In this document: positions 9,848 through 18,905 of the stretch, piece after piece | Numbering within the stretch: position 1 is the first letter of the stretch | Layout of the letters: the number at the start of each line of letters is the position of its first letter | Origin: Opacimonas viscosa | GTDB taxonomy: Bacteria; Pseudomonadota; Gammaproteobacteria; Enterobacterales; Alteromonadaceae | Direction: 5' to 3' | Length of the DNA: 52,251 nt | Assembly: GCF_024199005.1 (NCBI RefSeq) | Contig: NZ_JANATA010000022.1 | Location: 1-52,251 of the forward strand | Program-made: the position numbers and the translations under genes | The notes under the pieces: model-generated | The model's input: only the letters and a program-made list of their open reading frames with translations | Databases searched by the model: none | Told to the model about the DNA's origin: nothing

Positions 9848-9876
9848 GTTAGTTAACAATATAAGGTTTAACTAAC
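9848..9876. promoter_or_regulatory. inverted repeat upstream of the peroxiredoxin gene
   Basis: A perfect 9-bp inverted repeat, GTTAGTTAA (9848-9856) and TTAACTAAC (9868-9876), is separated by 11 bases. It lies about 50 bp upstream of the peroxiredoxin start and about 95 bp upstream of the Bfd-like gene, so it could be an operator for either. It does not match the OxyR pattern as I know it. Confidence 0.4.
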
Positions 9877-9920
9877 ATTATTCAATATGAAATAAAAAAT
9901 AAAGTTGCATTAATCGTAAA

Positions 9921-9935
9921 TGAGAACTATTATTA
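9921..9935 (+). promoter_or_regulatory. putative Fur box in front of the Bfd-like gene
   Basis: TGAGAACTATTATTA agrees with the 7-1-7 Fur core TGATAAT-N-ATTATCA at 12 of 14 defined positions. It sits 36 bp upstream of the Bfd-like start, where Fur repression would be expected, and bacterioferritin-associated ferredoxin genes are known Fur targets. Confidence 0.6.
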
Positions 9936-9970
9936 TTAACATAAAGATTTGCGGAGTTATGAGGCCATTA

Positions 9971-10165
9971 ATGTTTGTATGCATGTGCTACGGTGTTACC
10001 GATAAAATGATTAAAGAGGCAGTGACTGAACAGGGTATTGGAAATATCCGTGAGTTACAGCAACACCTCACATTAGGTGAACAATGCGGTAAATGTATCA
10101 ATATGGCTAGAAATATCATCGATGATGTTATCGTTGATGAAACCTTGTTTAAAAACGTCGGTTAA
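9971..10165 (+). CDS. bfd: bacterioferritin-associated ferredoxin-like protein (Bfd)
   Basis: This 64-residue [2Fe-2S] protein has cluster cysteines C4, C6, C39 and C42 (CMC...GEQCGKC), the Bfd/BFD-like spacing. In the known system Bfd delivers electrons to bacterioferritin to release stored iron. I chose the start at 9971 because TGAGG lies just upstream; a longer frame from 9920 would start inside the putative Fur box. No bacterioferritin gene is present nearby. A strong terminator follows. Confidence 0.85.
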   Translation: MFVCMCYGVTDKMIKEAVTEQGIGNIRELQQHLTLGEQCGKCINMARNIIDDVIVDETLFKNVG

Positions 10166-10200
10166 CTATTCTTCTCTCATTCGTATAGTTGACAGGCATA

Positions 10201-10228
10201 AAAAAAGGCGACTTGGGGTCGCCTTTTT
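10201..10228 (+). terminator. intrinsic terminator after bfd
   Basis: The stem AAAAAGGCGAC pairs with GTCGCCTTTTT around a TTGGG loop and ends in a T-run. The flanking A-run would let it also work for leftward transcripts. Confidence 0.9.
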
Positions 10229-10244
10229 CATGTCTAAACGTTGC

Positions 10245-10323
10245 TACTGAACAATGTGAATACTGGGTTGCTATTAGATAAACCAACGTAACTTTAGTAA
10301 TCAGACTAGCTGATTGTTCAGTA
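10245..10323. repeat. 79-bp segment bounded by an 11-bp perfect inverted repeat
   Basis: TACTGAACAAT at 10245-10255 is the exact reverse complement of ATTGTTCAGTA at 10313-10323. The segment lies between the bfd terminator and the 3' end of grxD, so it would be transcribed in the grxD 3' untranslated region. It may be an RNA stem or a small inverted-repeat element. No target duplication is visible. Confidence 0.5.
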
Positions 10324-10331
10324 CCAGAAAT

Positions 10332-10667
10332 TTATTCTGCATCGCTCGGATATTTTGCTGCTGTTTCTTTGATTAACTCTTGCAATTCACCTTGTTGGAA
10401 CATTTCCAAAATGATGTCACAGCCACCGACTAATTCGCCATCTACCCATAACTGAGGGAAGGTTGGCCAATTTGCGTATTTCGGTAATTCGGCACGAATA
10501 TCGGGGTTTTGCAAAATATCGACATACGCGAATTGCTCACCGCACGACATGAGAGCTTGAGTTGCTTGTGAAGAAAAACCACAGCTAGGTAACTTAGGTG
10601 AACCTTTCATGTATAAAAGGATCGGATTTTCAGCAATTTGTTCTTTGATCTTATCAATAGTTTCCAT
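10332..10667 (-). CDS. grxD: monothiol glutaredoxin Grx4
   Basis: This 111-residue monothiol glutaredoxin binds and passes on a [2Fe-2S] cluster with glutathione. The active site CGFS starts at C29 (KLPSCGFSSQ). The glutathione-binding WPTFPQLWVDGELVGGCDI motif is complete. Length agrees with E. coli GrxD (115). It is divergent from sodB, sharing a 249-bp promoter region, which fits joint iron and oxidative-stress function. Confidence 0.96.
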   Translation of the reverse strand: METIDKIKEQIAENPILLYMKGSPKLPSCGFSSQATQALMSCGEQFAYVDILQNPDIRAELPKYANWPTFPQLWVDGELVGGCDIILEMFQQGELQELIKETAAKYPSDAE

Positions 10668-10805
10668 GGTGACTTCCTAAAATTGTGTAATTAACTGCAC
10701 ACATTATAAATGAAAAAATAAGCTTATCGCAGTGTAAAATGAACTTATTTAGTAAAAAAACATATATGTTAGTGTGTCTTTGTTTACGATTGTACACGAT
10801 AAGAC

Positions 10806-10835
10806 TTGAATCAAGGCAATACGTCCTTATATTAT
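10806..10835 (+). promoter_or_regulatory. candidate sigma-70 promoter for sodB
   Basis: TTGAAT (10806-10811) and TATTAT (10830-10835) are separated by 18 bases. This predicts a start near 10842 and a 5' leader of about 75 bases. Long sodB leaders are the site of small-RNA control in enterics; no such RNA is identified here. Confidence 0.4.
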
Positions 10836-10916
10836 TCACTAGATTTATTGAAACTGGCCCCAGCCATTGAGCGAGTTTCGACAATTTAATCAATATGGCA
10901 ACGAATGGAGAACCAC

Positions 10917-11501
10917 ATGGCTTTTGAATTACCAGCATTACCTTATGAAAAAAATGCTCTAGAACCGCATATTTCTGCAGAAACGTTAGATTTCCACCAC
11001 GGTAAGCACCATGCAACTTACGTTGCTAAATTAAATGGTCTTATCGAAGGTACTGATCTAGCGGACAAATCATTAGAAGAAATCGTTAAGACTTCTGAAG
11101 GTGGCGTATTTAACAATGCAGCACAAATCTGGAACCACACGTTCTACTGGAACAGCTTGAGCCCAAATGGTGGCGGTGAGCCTACTGGTGCGGTAGCTGA
11201 TGCAATCAACGCCAAATGGGGTTCTTTTGCAGAGTTTAAAGCTGCGTTTAATGACAAAGCAGTTAACAACTTCGGTTCAAGCTGGACATGGTTAGTAAAA
11301 ACTGCTGACGGTAGCCTAGATATCGTTAATACATCTAATGCAGGCACACCAATCACAGAAGAAGGTGTAACACCACTAATTACTGTCGATTTGTGGGAAC
11401 ATGCTTATTACATTGATTACCGTAACGTACGTCCTAACTACCTTGAAGGTTTCTGGGCATTAGCGAATTGGGAATTTGCAGCAGCGAACTTCGGTGCGTA
11501 A
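10917..11501 (+). CDS. sodB: iron superoxide dismutase
   Basis: This 194-residue cytoplasmic enzyme dismutates superoxide. Metal ligands are visible: H27 (DFHHGKHH), the His of IWNHTFYW (about 74), and the Asp and His of DLWEHAYY (about 158 and 162). The [14 protein letters not shown] segment with AAQ is typical of the iron form. The start is 10917, behind GGAG; the ATG at 10905 contains that ribosome site and is not the real start. A strong terminator follows. Confidence 0.96.
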   Translation: MAFELPALPYEKNALEPHISAETLDFHHGKHHATYVAKLNGLIEGTDLADKSLEEIVKTSEGGVFNNAAQIWNHTFYWNSLSPNGGGEPTGAVADAINAKWGSFAEFKAAFNDKAVNNFGSSWTWLVKTADGSLDIVNTSNAGTPITEEGVTPLITVDLWEHAYYIDYRNVRPNYLEGFWALANWEFAAANFGA

Positions 11502-11536
11502 TTAATTTGCGGCGATTTCCGCCTCTACCCTTTGTA

Positions 11537-11564
11537 AAGCCTGCTTTATATAGCAGGCTTTTTT
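11537..11564 (+). terminator. intrinsic terminator after sodB
   Basis: The stem AAGCCTGCT (11537-11545) pairs with AGCAGGCTT (11552-11560), with a six-base loop and a T-tract. Confidence 0.92.
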
Positions 11565-11804
11565 GTGCCATAAAACAAATAAATGCTTATTTTTTAAACC
11601 ATTCTTATACTCAAGATGTAGCCATTATAGTGTACTAGTGAAAATTTTCGCCACAAAATATACGCACCAACAGATAGACCAAAGCAACGTAGAAATAAAG
11701 TTTACACCTAAGTTTAGACTTTAATTTTTTTTAGCGAGACCTTAAAAGCCGTCTAAGCTTAAAGTATAAGCATAAAAAATACCTAATGTGTTATTGGAGA
11801 AGTC

Positions 11805-13727
11805 ATGGGAATATTTGAGCATTATCAGCAACGATACGAATCATTCAAGCAAGAAGAACTCACCATTCAAGAATATCTTGAGCTTTGTAAAACCAATCCA
11901 ACCACCTATGCAAATTCAGCAGAGCGTTTGATTCAGGCGATTGGTGAACCAGAGATGGTAGATACCTCTCAGGACCCAATGTTAAGTCGTATTTTCTCGA
12001 ATCGTGTCATTGCTCGTTATCCAGCATTTAAAGAATTTTATGGCATGGAAGAAGCGATTGAACAAATCGTGTCTTATCTACGGCATGCTTCACAAGGTTT
12101 GGAAGAAAAGAAACAAGTCTTATATTTGTTAGGACCAGTGGGTGGCGGTAAATCATCCTTGGCAGAAAGACTGAAAGAATTAATGCAGAAAATTCCGATT
12201 TATGTCATCAAAGACTCTCCGGTAAATGATCACCCCTTTGCTTTGTTCGATGCTGCCGAAGATGGTCATCTTCTAGAAAGTGAATATGGGATCCCCCAAC
12301 GATATTTAAAAACGATTATGTCACCGTGGGCCCGGAAGCGCTTGCATGAATACAACGGTGATATTAGTCAGTTCAAAGTAGTGAGAGTATACCCGTCTAT
12401 TTTAGACCAAGTGGGCATCGCTAAGACTGAACCGGGTGATGAAAATAACCAAGATATCTCTGCACTGGTTGGTAAAGTCGATATTCGTCGTTTGGAAGAC
12501 TTTGCCCAAAATGATCCAGATGCTTACAGTTATTCAGGCTCGTTGTGCAAGGCCAACCAAGGTTTGATGGAGTTTGTAGAGATGTTCAAAGCCCCCATCA
12601 AGGTTTTACATCCTCTCCTCACAGCAACTCAAGAAGGTAATTACAATCCCACAGAAGGCTTTTCAGCCCTGCCCTTTGACGGATTAATTTTAGCTCACTC
12701 AAATGAATCTGAGTGGCAAACTTTTCGTAATAACAAAAACAACGAAGCCTTTTTGGATCGTGTCTACATCGTCAAAGTCCCTTATTGCTTGCGGGTTTCC
12801 GAAGAAATTAATATCTATAAAAAGTTACTGGAACACTCGCAACTTCACGGTGCACCTTGTGCACCAGATACCTTAGAGATATTGGCTCAATTTACAGTGT
12901 TGTCGCGCATTCATGACCCTGAAAACTCGAGTATTTATTCTAAAATGCGTGTGTATGACGGAGAAAGCCTCAAAGATACCGATCCCAAAGCGAAATCTTA
13001 TCAAGAGTATCGCGACTATGCAGGTGTTGATGAAGGGATGAATGGGCTTTCTACCCGTTTTGCATTTAAAATTTTATCGCGAGTATTTAATTTTGATCAC
13101 GCAGAAGTTGCAGCAAATCCGGTGCATTTATTTTATGTCTTAGAACGACAAATTGAACGTGAACAATTCCCTGTCGACATTGCCGAGCGCTATAAGGAGT
13201 TTCTCAAAGGATACCTCATTCCTAAATATGTAGAATTCATTGGCAAAGAAATTCAAACCGCTTATTTAGAATCGTATTCAGAGTACGGACAAAACCTATT
13301 TGACCGCTACGTGACTTATGCTGATTTTTGGATCCAAGATCAAGAATATCGCGATCCTGAAACGGGACAATTATTCGACCGTGAAGCGTTAAATAACGAG
13401 CTAGAAAAAACCGAAAAACCTGCGGGCATTTCTAATCCGAAAGACTTTAGAAACGAAATTGTCAACTTTGTGCTGCGTGCTCGAGCAAATCACGACGGAC
13501 AAAACCCAGCATGGACCAGTTATGAAAAACTGCGCACGGTCATTGAGAAAAAGATGTTCTCTAACACAGAAGATCTGTTACCGGTGATTTCATTCAATAC
13601 CAAAAGCTCAGCGGATGATCAGAAAAAACATGACGATTTTGTTGATCGCATGGTAAGTAAAGGATATACAGCGAAGCAAGTCAGATTGCTTTGTGAATGG
13701 TATTTGCGTGTTAGAAAGGCGTCGTAG
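11805..13727 (+). CDS. yeaG: PrkA family serine protein kinase (YeaG)
   Basis: This 640-residue protein compares with 644 in E. coli YeaG. An N-terminal AAA+ domain has the Walker A loop GPVGGGKSS at 110-118; the C-terminal PrkA domain carries the kinase-like fold. In enterics yeaGH responds to nitrogen starvation and stationary phase, and PrkA has also been described as an AAA+ protease-like protein in Bacillus. The start at 11805 has GGAG upstream. It leads the yeaG-yeaH-spoVR operon, with 3 bases to yeaH. The 240-bp leader shows no convincing sigma-54 site. Confidence 0.95.
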   Translation: MGIFEHYQQRYESFKQEELTIQEYLELCKTNPTTYANSAERLIQAIGEPEMVDTSQDPMLSRIFSNRVIARYPAFKEFYGMEEAIEQIVSYLRHASQGLEEKKQVLYLLGPVGGGKSSLAERLKELMQKIPIYVIKDSPVNDHPFALFDAAEDGHLLESEYGIPQRYLKTIMSPWARKRLHEYNGDISQFKVVRVYPSILDQVGIAKTEPGDENNQDISALVGKVDIRRLEDFAQNDPDAYSYSGSLCKANQGLMEFVEMFKAPIKVLHPLLTATQEGNYNPTEGFSALPFDGLILAHSNESEWQTFRNNKNNEAFLDRVYIVKVPYCLRVSEEINIYKKLLEHSQLHGAPCAPDTLEILAQFTVLSRIHDPENSSIYSKMRVYDGESLKDTDPKAKSYQEYRDYAGVDEGMNGLSTRFAFKILSRVFNFDHAEVAANPVHLFYVLERQIEREQFPVDIAERYKEFLKGYLIPKYVEFIGKEIQTAYLESYSEYGQNLFDRYVTYADFWIQDQEYRDPETGQLFDREALNNELEKTEKPAGISNPKDFRNEIVNFVLRARANHDGQNPAWTSYEKLRTVIEKKMFSNTEDLLPVISFNTKSSADDQKKHDDFVDRMVSKGYTAKQVRLLCEWYLRVRKAS

Positions 13728-13730
13728 CCT

Positions 13731-15017
13731 ATGGCCCATTTCATTGATCGAAGGTTAAATAGCAAAGGGAAAAGTACCGTCAATAGACAGCGTTTTCTGC
13801 GCCGCTATAAAAAACAAATCAAAGGTTCAGTAGCGGATGCTATTGGCCAACGTTCTGTAACCGATGTTGACAGTGGAGAAAGTATTACCATCCCCAAAAG
13901 AGATGTCTCTGAGCCGGTATTTCATACCGGTAAAGGAGGCGTTCGCGATATGGTTCACCCAGGTAATGACCAATTTACCCGAGGCGACCGGATTGAGCGT
14001 CCTGAAGATAATGAAGGTGGTGGCGGTTCTGGCCAAGGGGATGCTTCAGACCAAGGCGAAGGACAAGATGAATTTTCATTTCAAATCTCCAAGGATGAAT
14101 ATCTAGATCTGTTGTTTGATGATCTTGAATTACCCAACCTTAAAAAGACCCAATACAACAAAGTCGTTCAATACGAAACTTATCGCGCTGGTTACCAGAC
14201 TGATGGTAACCCAGCCAACTTAGATATTGTCCGCTCACTCAAAGGCTCTGTTGCTAGACGCATCGCTTTGACGGCAGGCAAAAAGCGAGCAATTAAAGAG
14301 GCGCAACAAAAGATTGCAGCCTTTAAGGCTGACACACATGAACACCCCATTGAAATTGCAGCACTTGAATTAGAAATTGAAGCATTACAACAACGTATTA
14401 AGCGCGTCCCTTTTATCGACACATTTGACCTGCGGTTCAAAAACTATGATAAACGCCCTATCCCTACCAGCAAGGCGGTGATGTTTTGTTTGATGGACGT
14501 ATCAGGTTCGATGGACCAAGCTACCAAAGAAGTCGCCAAGCGTTTTTATATCTTGCTGTATCTTTTTTTGACCCGTAATTATAAAGACGTTGATGTCGTT
14601 TATATTCGTCATCATACCCAGGCAAAAGAGGTTGACGAACAGGAGTTTTTCTACTCCCAAGAAACCGGTGGAACGATTGTGTCCAGTGCGCTCAAACTGA
14701 TGGACCAAATCGTTCAGGAACGCTATGACTCGCAGGAGTGGAATATTTACGCAGCCCAAGCTTCTGATGGCGATAATTGGGCAGATGACTCACCGACTTG
14801 TGGTGAATTATTACGTAAAGCCTTGCTGCCATACACGCGTTATTATGCCTATATCGAAATTACCACGCGTTCTCATCAAAGCTTATGGCGTGAGTACGAA
14901 TCGGTTGCTCAAAGCAATGGCAATTTCGCGATGAAACACATCCAAGATCCACAGGATATCTTCCCGATATTCCGTGAGTTGTTCAAAAAAGAACAAGCCA
15001 AACAAACGGAGGGGTAA
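13731..15017 (+). CDS. yeaH: YeaH/UPF0229 family protein with von Willebrand A domain
   Basis: This 428-residue protein (E. coli YeaH 427) has a glycine-rich acidic stretch near residues 90-110 ([19 protein letters not shown]). A VWA domain follows, whose metal-ion site DVSGS lies at about residues 256-260. Biochemical function is unknown; it is conserved with YeaG and SpoVR as one stress operon. The spoVR ribosome site GGAGGGG overlaps its last codons, so translation is probably coupled. Confidence 0.94.
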   Translation: MAHFIDRRLNSKGKSTVNRQRFLRRYKKQIKGSVADAIGQRSVTDVDSGESITIPKRDVSEPVFHTGKGGVRDMVHPGNDQFTRGDRIERPEDNEGGGGSGQGDASDQGEGQDEFSFQISKDEYLDLLFDDLELPNLKKTQYNKVVQYETYRAGYQTDGNPANLDIVRSLKGSVARRIALTAGKKRAIKEAQQKIAAFKADTHEHPIEIAALELEIEALQQRIKRVPFIDTFDLRFKNYDKRPIPTSKAVMFCLMDVSGSMDQATKEVAKRFYILLYLFLTRNYKDVDVVYIRHHTQAKEVDEQEFFYSQETGGTIVSSALKLMDQIVQERYDSQEWNIYAAQASDGDNWADDSPTCGELLRKALLPYTRYYAYIEITTRSHQSLWREYESVAQSNGNFAMKHIQDPQDIFPIFRELFKKEQAKQTEG

Positions 15018-15018
15018 C

Positions 15019-16560
15019 ATGCCTTTAGACAATGTCACACCCAAACCATCCCCACAACAAGCACCTGAAGGGATGTTATCAGACGGACCAGATTGGACCT
15101 TTGATTTGCTCAGTCAATACGAGAAAGAAATTGATCGCGTCGCCAAATTATATAAGTTGGATATCTATCCAAATCAAATTGAAATTATTACTGCTGAACA
15201 AATGATGGATGCCTATGCCAGTATTGGTATGCCGATAAACTATACGCATTGGTCCTTTGGCAAAAAATTCATTTCTACTGAACAGGGGTATCGCCGAGGT
15301 CAAATGGGCCTTGCTTACGAAATAGTGATTAATTCCGATCCGTGTATCTCTTATCTGATGGAAGAAAATACGATTACTATGCAAGCCCTTGTTATGGCTC
15401 ATGCGTGTTATGGCCATAACTCTTTTTTCAAAGGCAATTATTTATTCAAAACATGGACTGATGCCAGTTCAATCATTGACTATTTGGTCTTTGCCAAAAA
15501 GTATATTGCTGATTGTGAAGAGAAATACGGCATTGAAGATGTGGAAAGTGTTTTGGACTCTTGTCATGCCTTGATGAATTATGGTGTAGATAGATATAAA
15601 CGCCCCAGTAAAATATCCATGGCAGAAGAACGAGCGCGGCAAACTCAAAGAGCAGAATATCTGCAGTCTCAGATCAATGATCTATGGCGTACCTTGCCCA
15701 AAGAACATACCGAAAAGAAAGTAAAAGAAGTGCGCTTTCCTTCTGAGCCACAAGAAAACATCTTGTATTTTATAGAGAAAAATGCGCCTTTGTTGGAGCC
15801 ATGGCAACGCGAACTGGTCCGCATCGTCCGTAAAGTATCACAGTATTTTTATCCGCAAAAACAAACCCAAGTTATGAATGAGGGTTGGGCCTGCTTTTGG
15901 CATTATCATATTCTGAATCACTTGTACGATGAAGGCAAAGTCAGTGATAGTTTTATTATGGAATTCTTGCATTCACATACTTCTGTTGTGAGCCAACCAG
16001 AATATAACTCTCCTTATTACTCAGGCATTAACCCTTATGCGTTGGGCTTTGCAATGTTTATGGATATAAAACGGATGTGTACAGAACCGACCGAAGAAGA
16101 CTATGAACACATGCCAGATATCGCAGGAAAAGATTGGTTAGAGACCGTGCATTTTGCCATGCAAAACTTTAAAGACGAGTCGTTTATTAGTCAGTTTTTA
16201 TCACCTAAAGTGATGCGGGATTTCAAATTATTTGCTGTACATGATGATGAACAAAAAACATATATAGAAGTCTCTGCAATCCACGATGAAATGGGTTATC
16301 GTCAAATCAGGGAAAAACTATCTGCACAATACAACCTGAGTAACTTGGAGCCCAATATTCAGGTTTATAATGTGGATATGCGGGGGGATCGTTCCTTAAC
16401 ACTCAGATACGTCCCACACAATAAAATCCCATTGGGAGAATCTCGTCATGAGGTGTTGAAACACTTGCATCGCTTGTGGGGTTTTGATGTCAAAATCGAA
16501 GAAGAACAGACCGATGGGAGTGTTAAAACGCTAGCTCGTTGCCCTAATGAGTTTACGTAA
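15019..16560 (+). CDS. SpoVR family protein (YcgB)
   Basis: This 513-residue protein compares with about 510 in E. coli YcgB. The SpoVR family is named from a Bacillus cortex-formation gene; its molecular role is not established. Recognisable stretches are DWTFDLLSQYEKEIDRVA, YGHNSFFKGNY and NEGWACFWHYH. I start it at 15019 (MPLDNVTPKP) behind the strong GGAGGGG; the upstream ATG at 14974 is within yeaH. Conserved linkage with prkA and yeaH suggests one functional unit. Confidence 0.94.
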   Translation: MPLDNVTPKPSPQQAPEGMLSDGPDWTFDLLSQYEKEIDRVAKLYKLDIYPNQIEIITAEQMMDAYASIGMPINYTHWSFGKKFISTEQGYRRGQMGLAYEIVINSDPCISYLMEENTITMQALVMAHACYGHNSFFKGNYLFKTWTDASSIIDYLVFAKKYIADCEEKYGIEDVESVLDSCHALMNYGVDRYKRPSKISMAEERARQTQRAEYLQSQINDLWRTLPKEHTEKKVKEVRFPSEPQENILYFIEKNAPLLEPWQRELVRIVRKVSQYFYPQKQTQVMNEGWACFWHYHILNHLYDEGKVSDSFIMEFLHSHTSVVSQPEYNSPYYSGINPYALGFAMFMDIKRMCTEPTEEDYEHMPDIAGKDWLETVHFAMQNFKDESFISQFLSPKVMRDFKLFAVHDDEQKTYIEVSAIHDEMGYRQIREKLSAQYNLSNLEPNIQVYNVDMRGDRSLTLRYVPHNKIPLGESRHEVLKHLHRLWGFDVKIEEEQTDGSVKTLARCPNEFT

Positions 16561-16602
16561 GATTATGAGTCGTCGTCATACAACGTTAGGTTATAGGTAT
16601 TA

Positions 16603-16692
16603 ATGTATTTAGCCCTCGGCAATGTGTTTGTCTGTATCGTGGCTATAATAATTATACTGAAGGTATTACAAGAGTTTGTAATATGTAGTTAG
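16603..16692 (+). CDS. possible 29-residue hydrophobic small protein
   Basis: An open frame of 30 codons, with TAGGT four bases upstream of its ATG, encodes MYLALGNVFV followed by a run of Ile/Val/Ala and a charged end (about residues 20-24). This would be a single membrane helix. It begins 42 bases after spoVR and ends 31 bases before the terminator dyad at 16724, so it could be the last cistron of the prkA operon. I recognise no homologue. It could equally be chance in an AT-rich 3' untranslated region. Confidence 0.28.
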   Translation: MYLALGNVFVCIVAIIIILKVLQEFVICS

Positions 16693-16723
16693 CAGATCAT
16701 GTTAAAGTTTTACAAGAAATTAG

Positions 16724-16754
16724 ACAGTAGACACAGCTGTGTCTACTGTTTTTT
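16724..16754 (+). terminator. perfect 26-bp palindrome with T-tract, likely end of the prkA operon
   Basis: ACAGTAGACACAG at 16724-16736 is followed directly by its exact reverse complement to 16749, then a run of T. As RNA it forms a long stem with a tight loop. It lies 164 bases after spoVR. The rest of 16561-16864 holds only the small frame at 16603 and AT-rich sequence. An operator role cannot be excluded. Confidence 0.75.
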
Positions 16755-16864
16755 AAATTTAGAAAAGTAATTATTTATAAAGTTAATAAATATATATTCA
16801 TTGTGTCGCTTGGTTTACTTTGAGTTTTTATATTAGACTCATTAATTAAACAATAGGATTTACC

Positions 16865-17710
16865 ATGTCGACTCATTCTTTTGCTCATCTTGAGACTCTC
16901 AGCGTCTCTATCGACCAAAAAATTGCCCATATCGAGCTATCTCGACCCGCAGAATTAAACTCAATGAATCATGCTTTTTGGCAAGAGTTGCCAGAGACTG
17001 TTCACCACATTGACGACTATAGTTTGGCCAGAGTGATTGTCATTTCCGCGCAAGGTAAGCATTTTAGTGCAGGCTTGGATTTAGAAGTATTACACAATTT
17101 AGATAAGCACTACACCGGTGAACCTGCCCGTCGAGCCGAGAAAGTTAGACGCATGGTGTTGGGACTCCAGGAAAGTTTCACCGCGCTAGAAGAGATCCGT
17201 ATCCCTATTCTAGTTGCTGTGCATGGTGGCGTGATTGGCGGAGCTATTGATATGATCTGTGCCTGTGATTGTCGCTATGCAACGCAAGATAGTTTTTTTA
17301 CCATCAAAGAAACGCAATTGGGATTAGCTGCGGATGTAGGCACCCTACAGCGTTTACCCAAACTTATGTCGCCAGGTTTCGTTAGAGAATTAACGTATAC
17401 CGGCAGAAACTTCACCCCTAAAGAAGCATTACAGCACGGCTTTATCAATGGTATTTACACAGACAAAGAGGCTATGTTAGACGATGTAATGCGTATTGCT
17501 GCACAAATAGCGGCGAACTCTCCAGTAGCTGTCACAGGCAGTAAAGCCATGTTAAATTATGCACGTGACCACACCGTTGCCGATAGTCTCAATTACATGG
17601 CAACATGGCAATCTGGGATGTTGCAGATGCCGGATATTCAAACGGCGTTACATGCAGAAAAAACTAAAACGCCACCTGTATATGCGGAACTCCATCCTAA
17701 AAAAGACTAA
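16865..17710 (+). CDS. crotonase family protein, delta3,5-delta2,4-dienoyl-CoA isomerase-like
   Basis: This 281-residue enoyl-CoA hydratase/isomerase superfamily protein has the oxyanion-hole segments GKHFSAGLDL and VHGGVIGGAIDM. The run DSFFTIKETQLGLAADVGTLQRLPK closely resembles mammalian ECH1, including its catalytic Glu (IKE) and Asp (AADVG). The likely role is double-bond repositioning during beta-oxidation of polyunsaturated fatty acids. It is monocistronic, with AGGA before the start, and converges with the MFS gene one base away. Confidence 0.85.
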   Translation: MSTHSFAHLETLSVSIDQKIAHIELSRPAELNSMNHAFWQELPETVHHIDDYSLARVIVISAQGKHFSAGLDLEVLHNLDKHYTGEPARRAEKVRRMVLGLQESFTALEEIRIPILVAVHGGVIGGAIDMICACDCRYATQDSFFTIKETQLGLAADVGTLQRLPKLMSPGFVRELTYTGRNFTPKEALQHGFINGIYTDKEAMLDDVMRIAAQIAANSPVAVTGSKAMLNYARDHTVADSLNYMATWQSGMLQMPDIQTALHAEKTKTPPVYAELHPKKD

Positions 17711-17711
17711 G

Positions 17712-18905
17712 TCATTTTGCTGGGCTTTGTAACAAAGGATGCTTGGCAAATAACAGTATCGCACCGGCTAGTAAAGCAATGCCCATAGACAAGCTAAAGG
17801 TAAATTGGGCCCCTGCGCCTTGATCCCAATATACCCCACTCAAATAACTCCCTGCCGCACCGCCAATACCAAATGCGACACTGACGTAAATGGCTTGCCC
17901 TTGTGCTTGAAATGATTTGGCAAAATAACGATGGATAAAGCTTATGGAAGCACAATGTGTCAAACCAAAACTAAACGCATGTAAGAGTTGGGAAATGACA
18001 ACCAACACAGCTGATTCTGCCCAGTATGCCAGTAAATACCAGCGCAATGCAGTCAACATCATACTGATAATCAACATACTATTTAATGAATAGCGCTGTA
18101 ACAATCGCCCAGCAACAACAAACATACCGATTTCAGCTATGACAGCTAGAGCGATTAGCCAACCAGTTTGTGTGCCGGTATAACCTAAATCTTCGGTATA
18201 CAAAGCAAAGAAGGTATAAAACGGTCCAAAAGAAAATTGTAATAATAGTGCACTGAGGATAAATAGCACAAAAGGGGTACTGCGGGCTAATTGCCATTGG
18301 GCTTTGTTGTGTGCAGATTGGTCAGTATGCTCAATCGGGTGTTCTGGTGCGGTTATCAAACAGGTCATCACAAATAGTGCAAACAACACTAGCGTCATCG
18401 CATAGAGGATGACTTCTGTTGAAGTCACATCGAGTAGAGCCCCCAATATGATACTTAACACAATAAACCCAATACTGCCCCACATTCTGAGGTTAGCATA
18501 ACCTTGGGCATTACCTTGACAACAATCCATGGCGACCACTTCGAGCTGTGGCAAGATGGCAGTCCAAAACATCATCATTAGGCCTAATGCTAGGGTAACT
18601 GCCCAAAAACCATAAAAATAGTAAGCGAGAAACGTGCAAATAAAGCCTAAGATCGCTCCCAGTCGCATGATAAACAAACCGGGTTTACAATAATTGGCTA
18701 GCACTGACCAAATATTAGGTCCGATAATACGGGCAACCGTTATGTAGGCAAGGATTTGGCCAATTTGCTCAGAAGAGTAACCTCTACCATCCAAAAAGAC
18801 ACCGATATAGGGGACTAACACACCCAGCTGACCGTAGTAAAAAAAATAGGTCAGCCCGAGTAATATTAGATTGGTTTTACTTGATGGTAAAACGTTAAAT
18901 GGCAC
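17712..18905 (-). CDS. MFS transporter, HcaT/phenylpropionate permease-like
   Basis: This 397-residue protein has about twelve membrane helices. The start ([32 protein letters not shown]) and internal sequence resemble the MFS_1-like / HcaT group. The substrate is unknown. Its start overlaps the aroC end by 11 bp, so it is the third gene of prmB-aroC-MFS, an arrangement I recall from Vibrio and Alteromonadales. The linkage to chorismate synthesis might hint at an aromatic substrate, but that is only inference. Confidence 0.85.
   Translation of the reverse strand: MPFNVLPSSKTNLILLGLTYFFYYGQLGVLVPYIGVFLDGRGYSSEQIGQILAYITVARIIGPNIWSVLANYCKPGLFIMRLGAILGFICTFLAYYFYGFWAVTLALGLMMMFWTAILPQLEVVAMDCCQGNAQGYANLRMWGSIGFIVLSIILGALLDVTSTEVILYAMTLVLFALFVMTCLITAPEHPIEHTDQSAHNKAQWQLARSTPFVLFILSALLLQFSFGPFYTFFALYTEDLGYTGTQTGWLIALAVIAEIGMFVVAGRLLQRYSLNSMLIISMMLTALRWYLLAYWAESAVLVVISQLLHAFSFGLTHCASISFIHRYFAKSFQAQGQAIYVSVAFGIGGAAGSYLSGVYWDQGAGAQFTFSLSMGIALLAGAILLFAKHPLLQSPAK

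Noticed and set aside
11566-11804. Search for a sigma-54 or RpoS promoter before yeaG
   Set aside because: No -24/-12 match and only weak -10-like sequences; nothing I can support.
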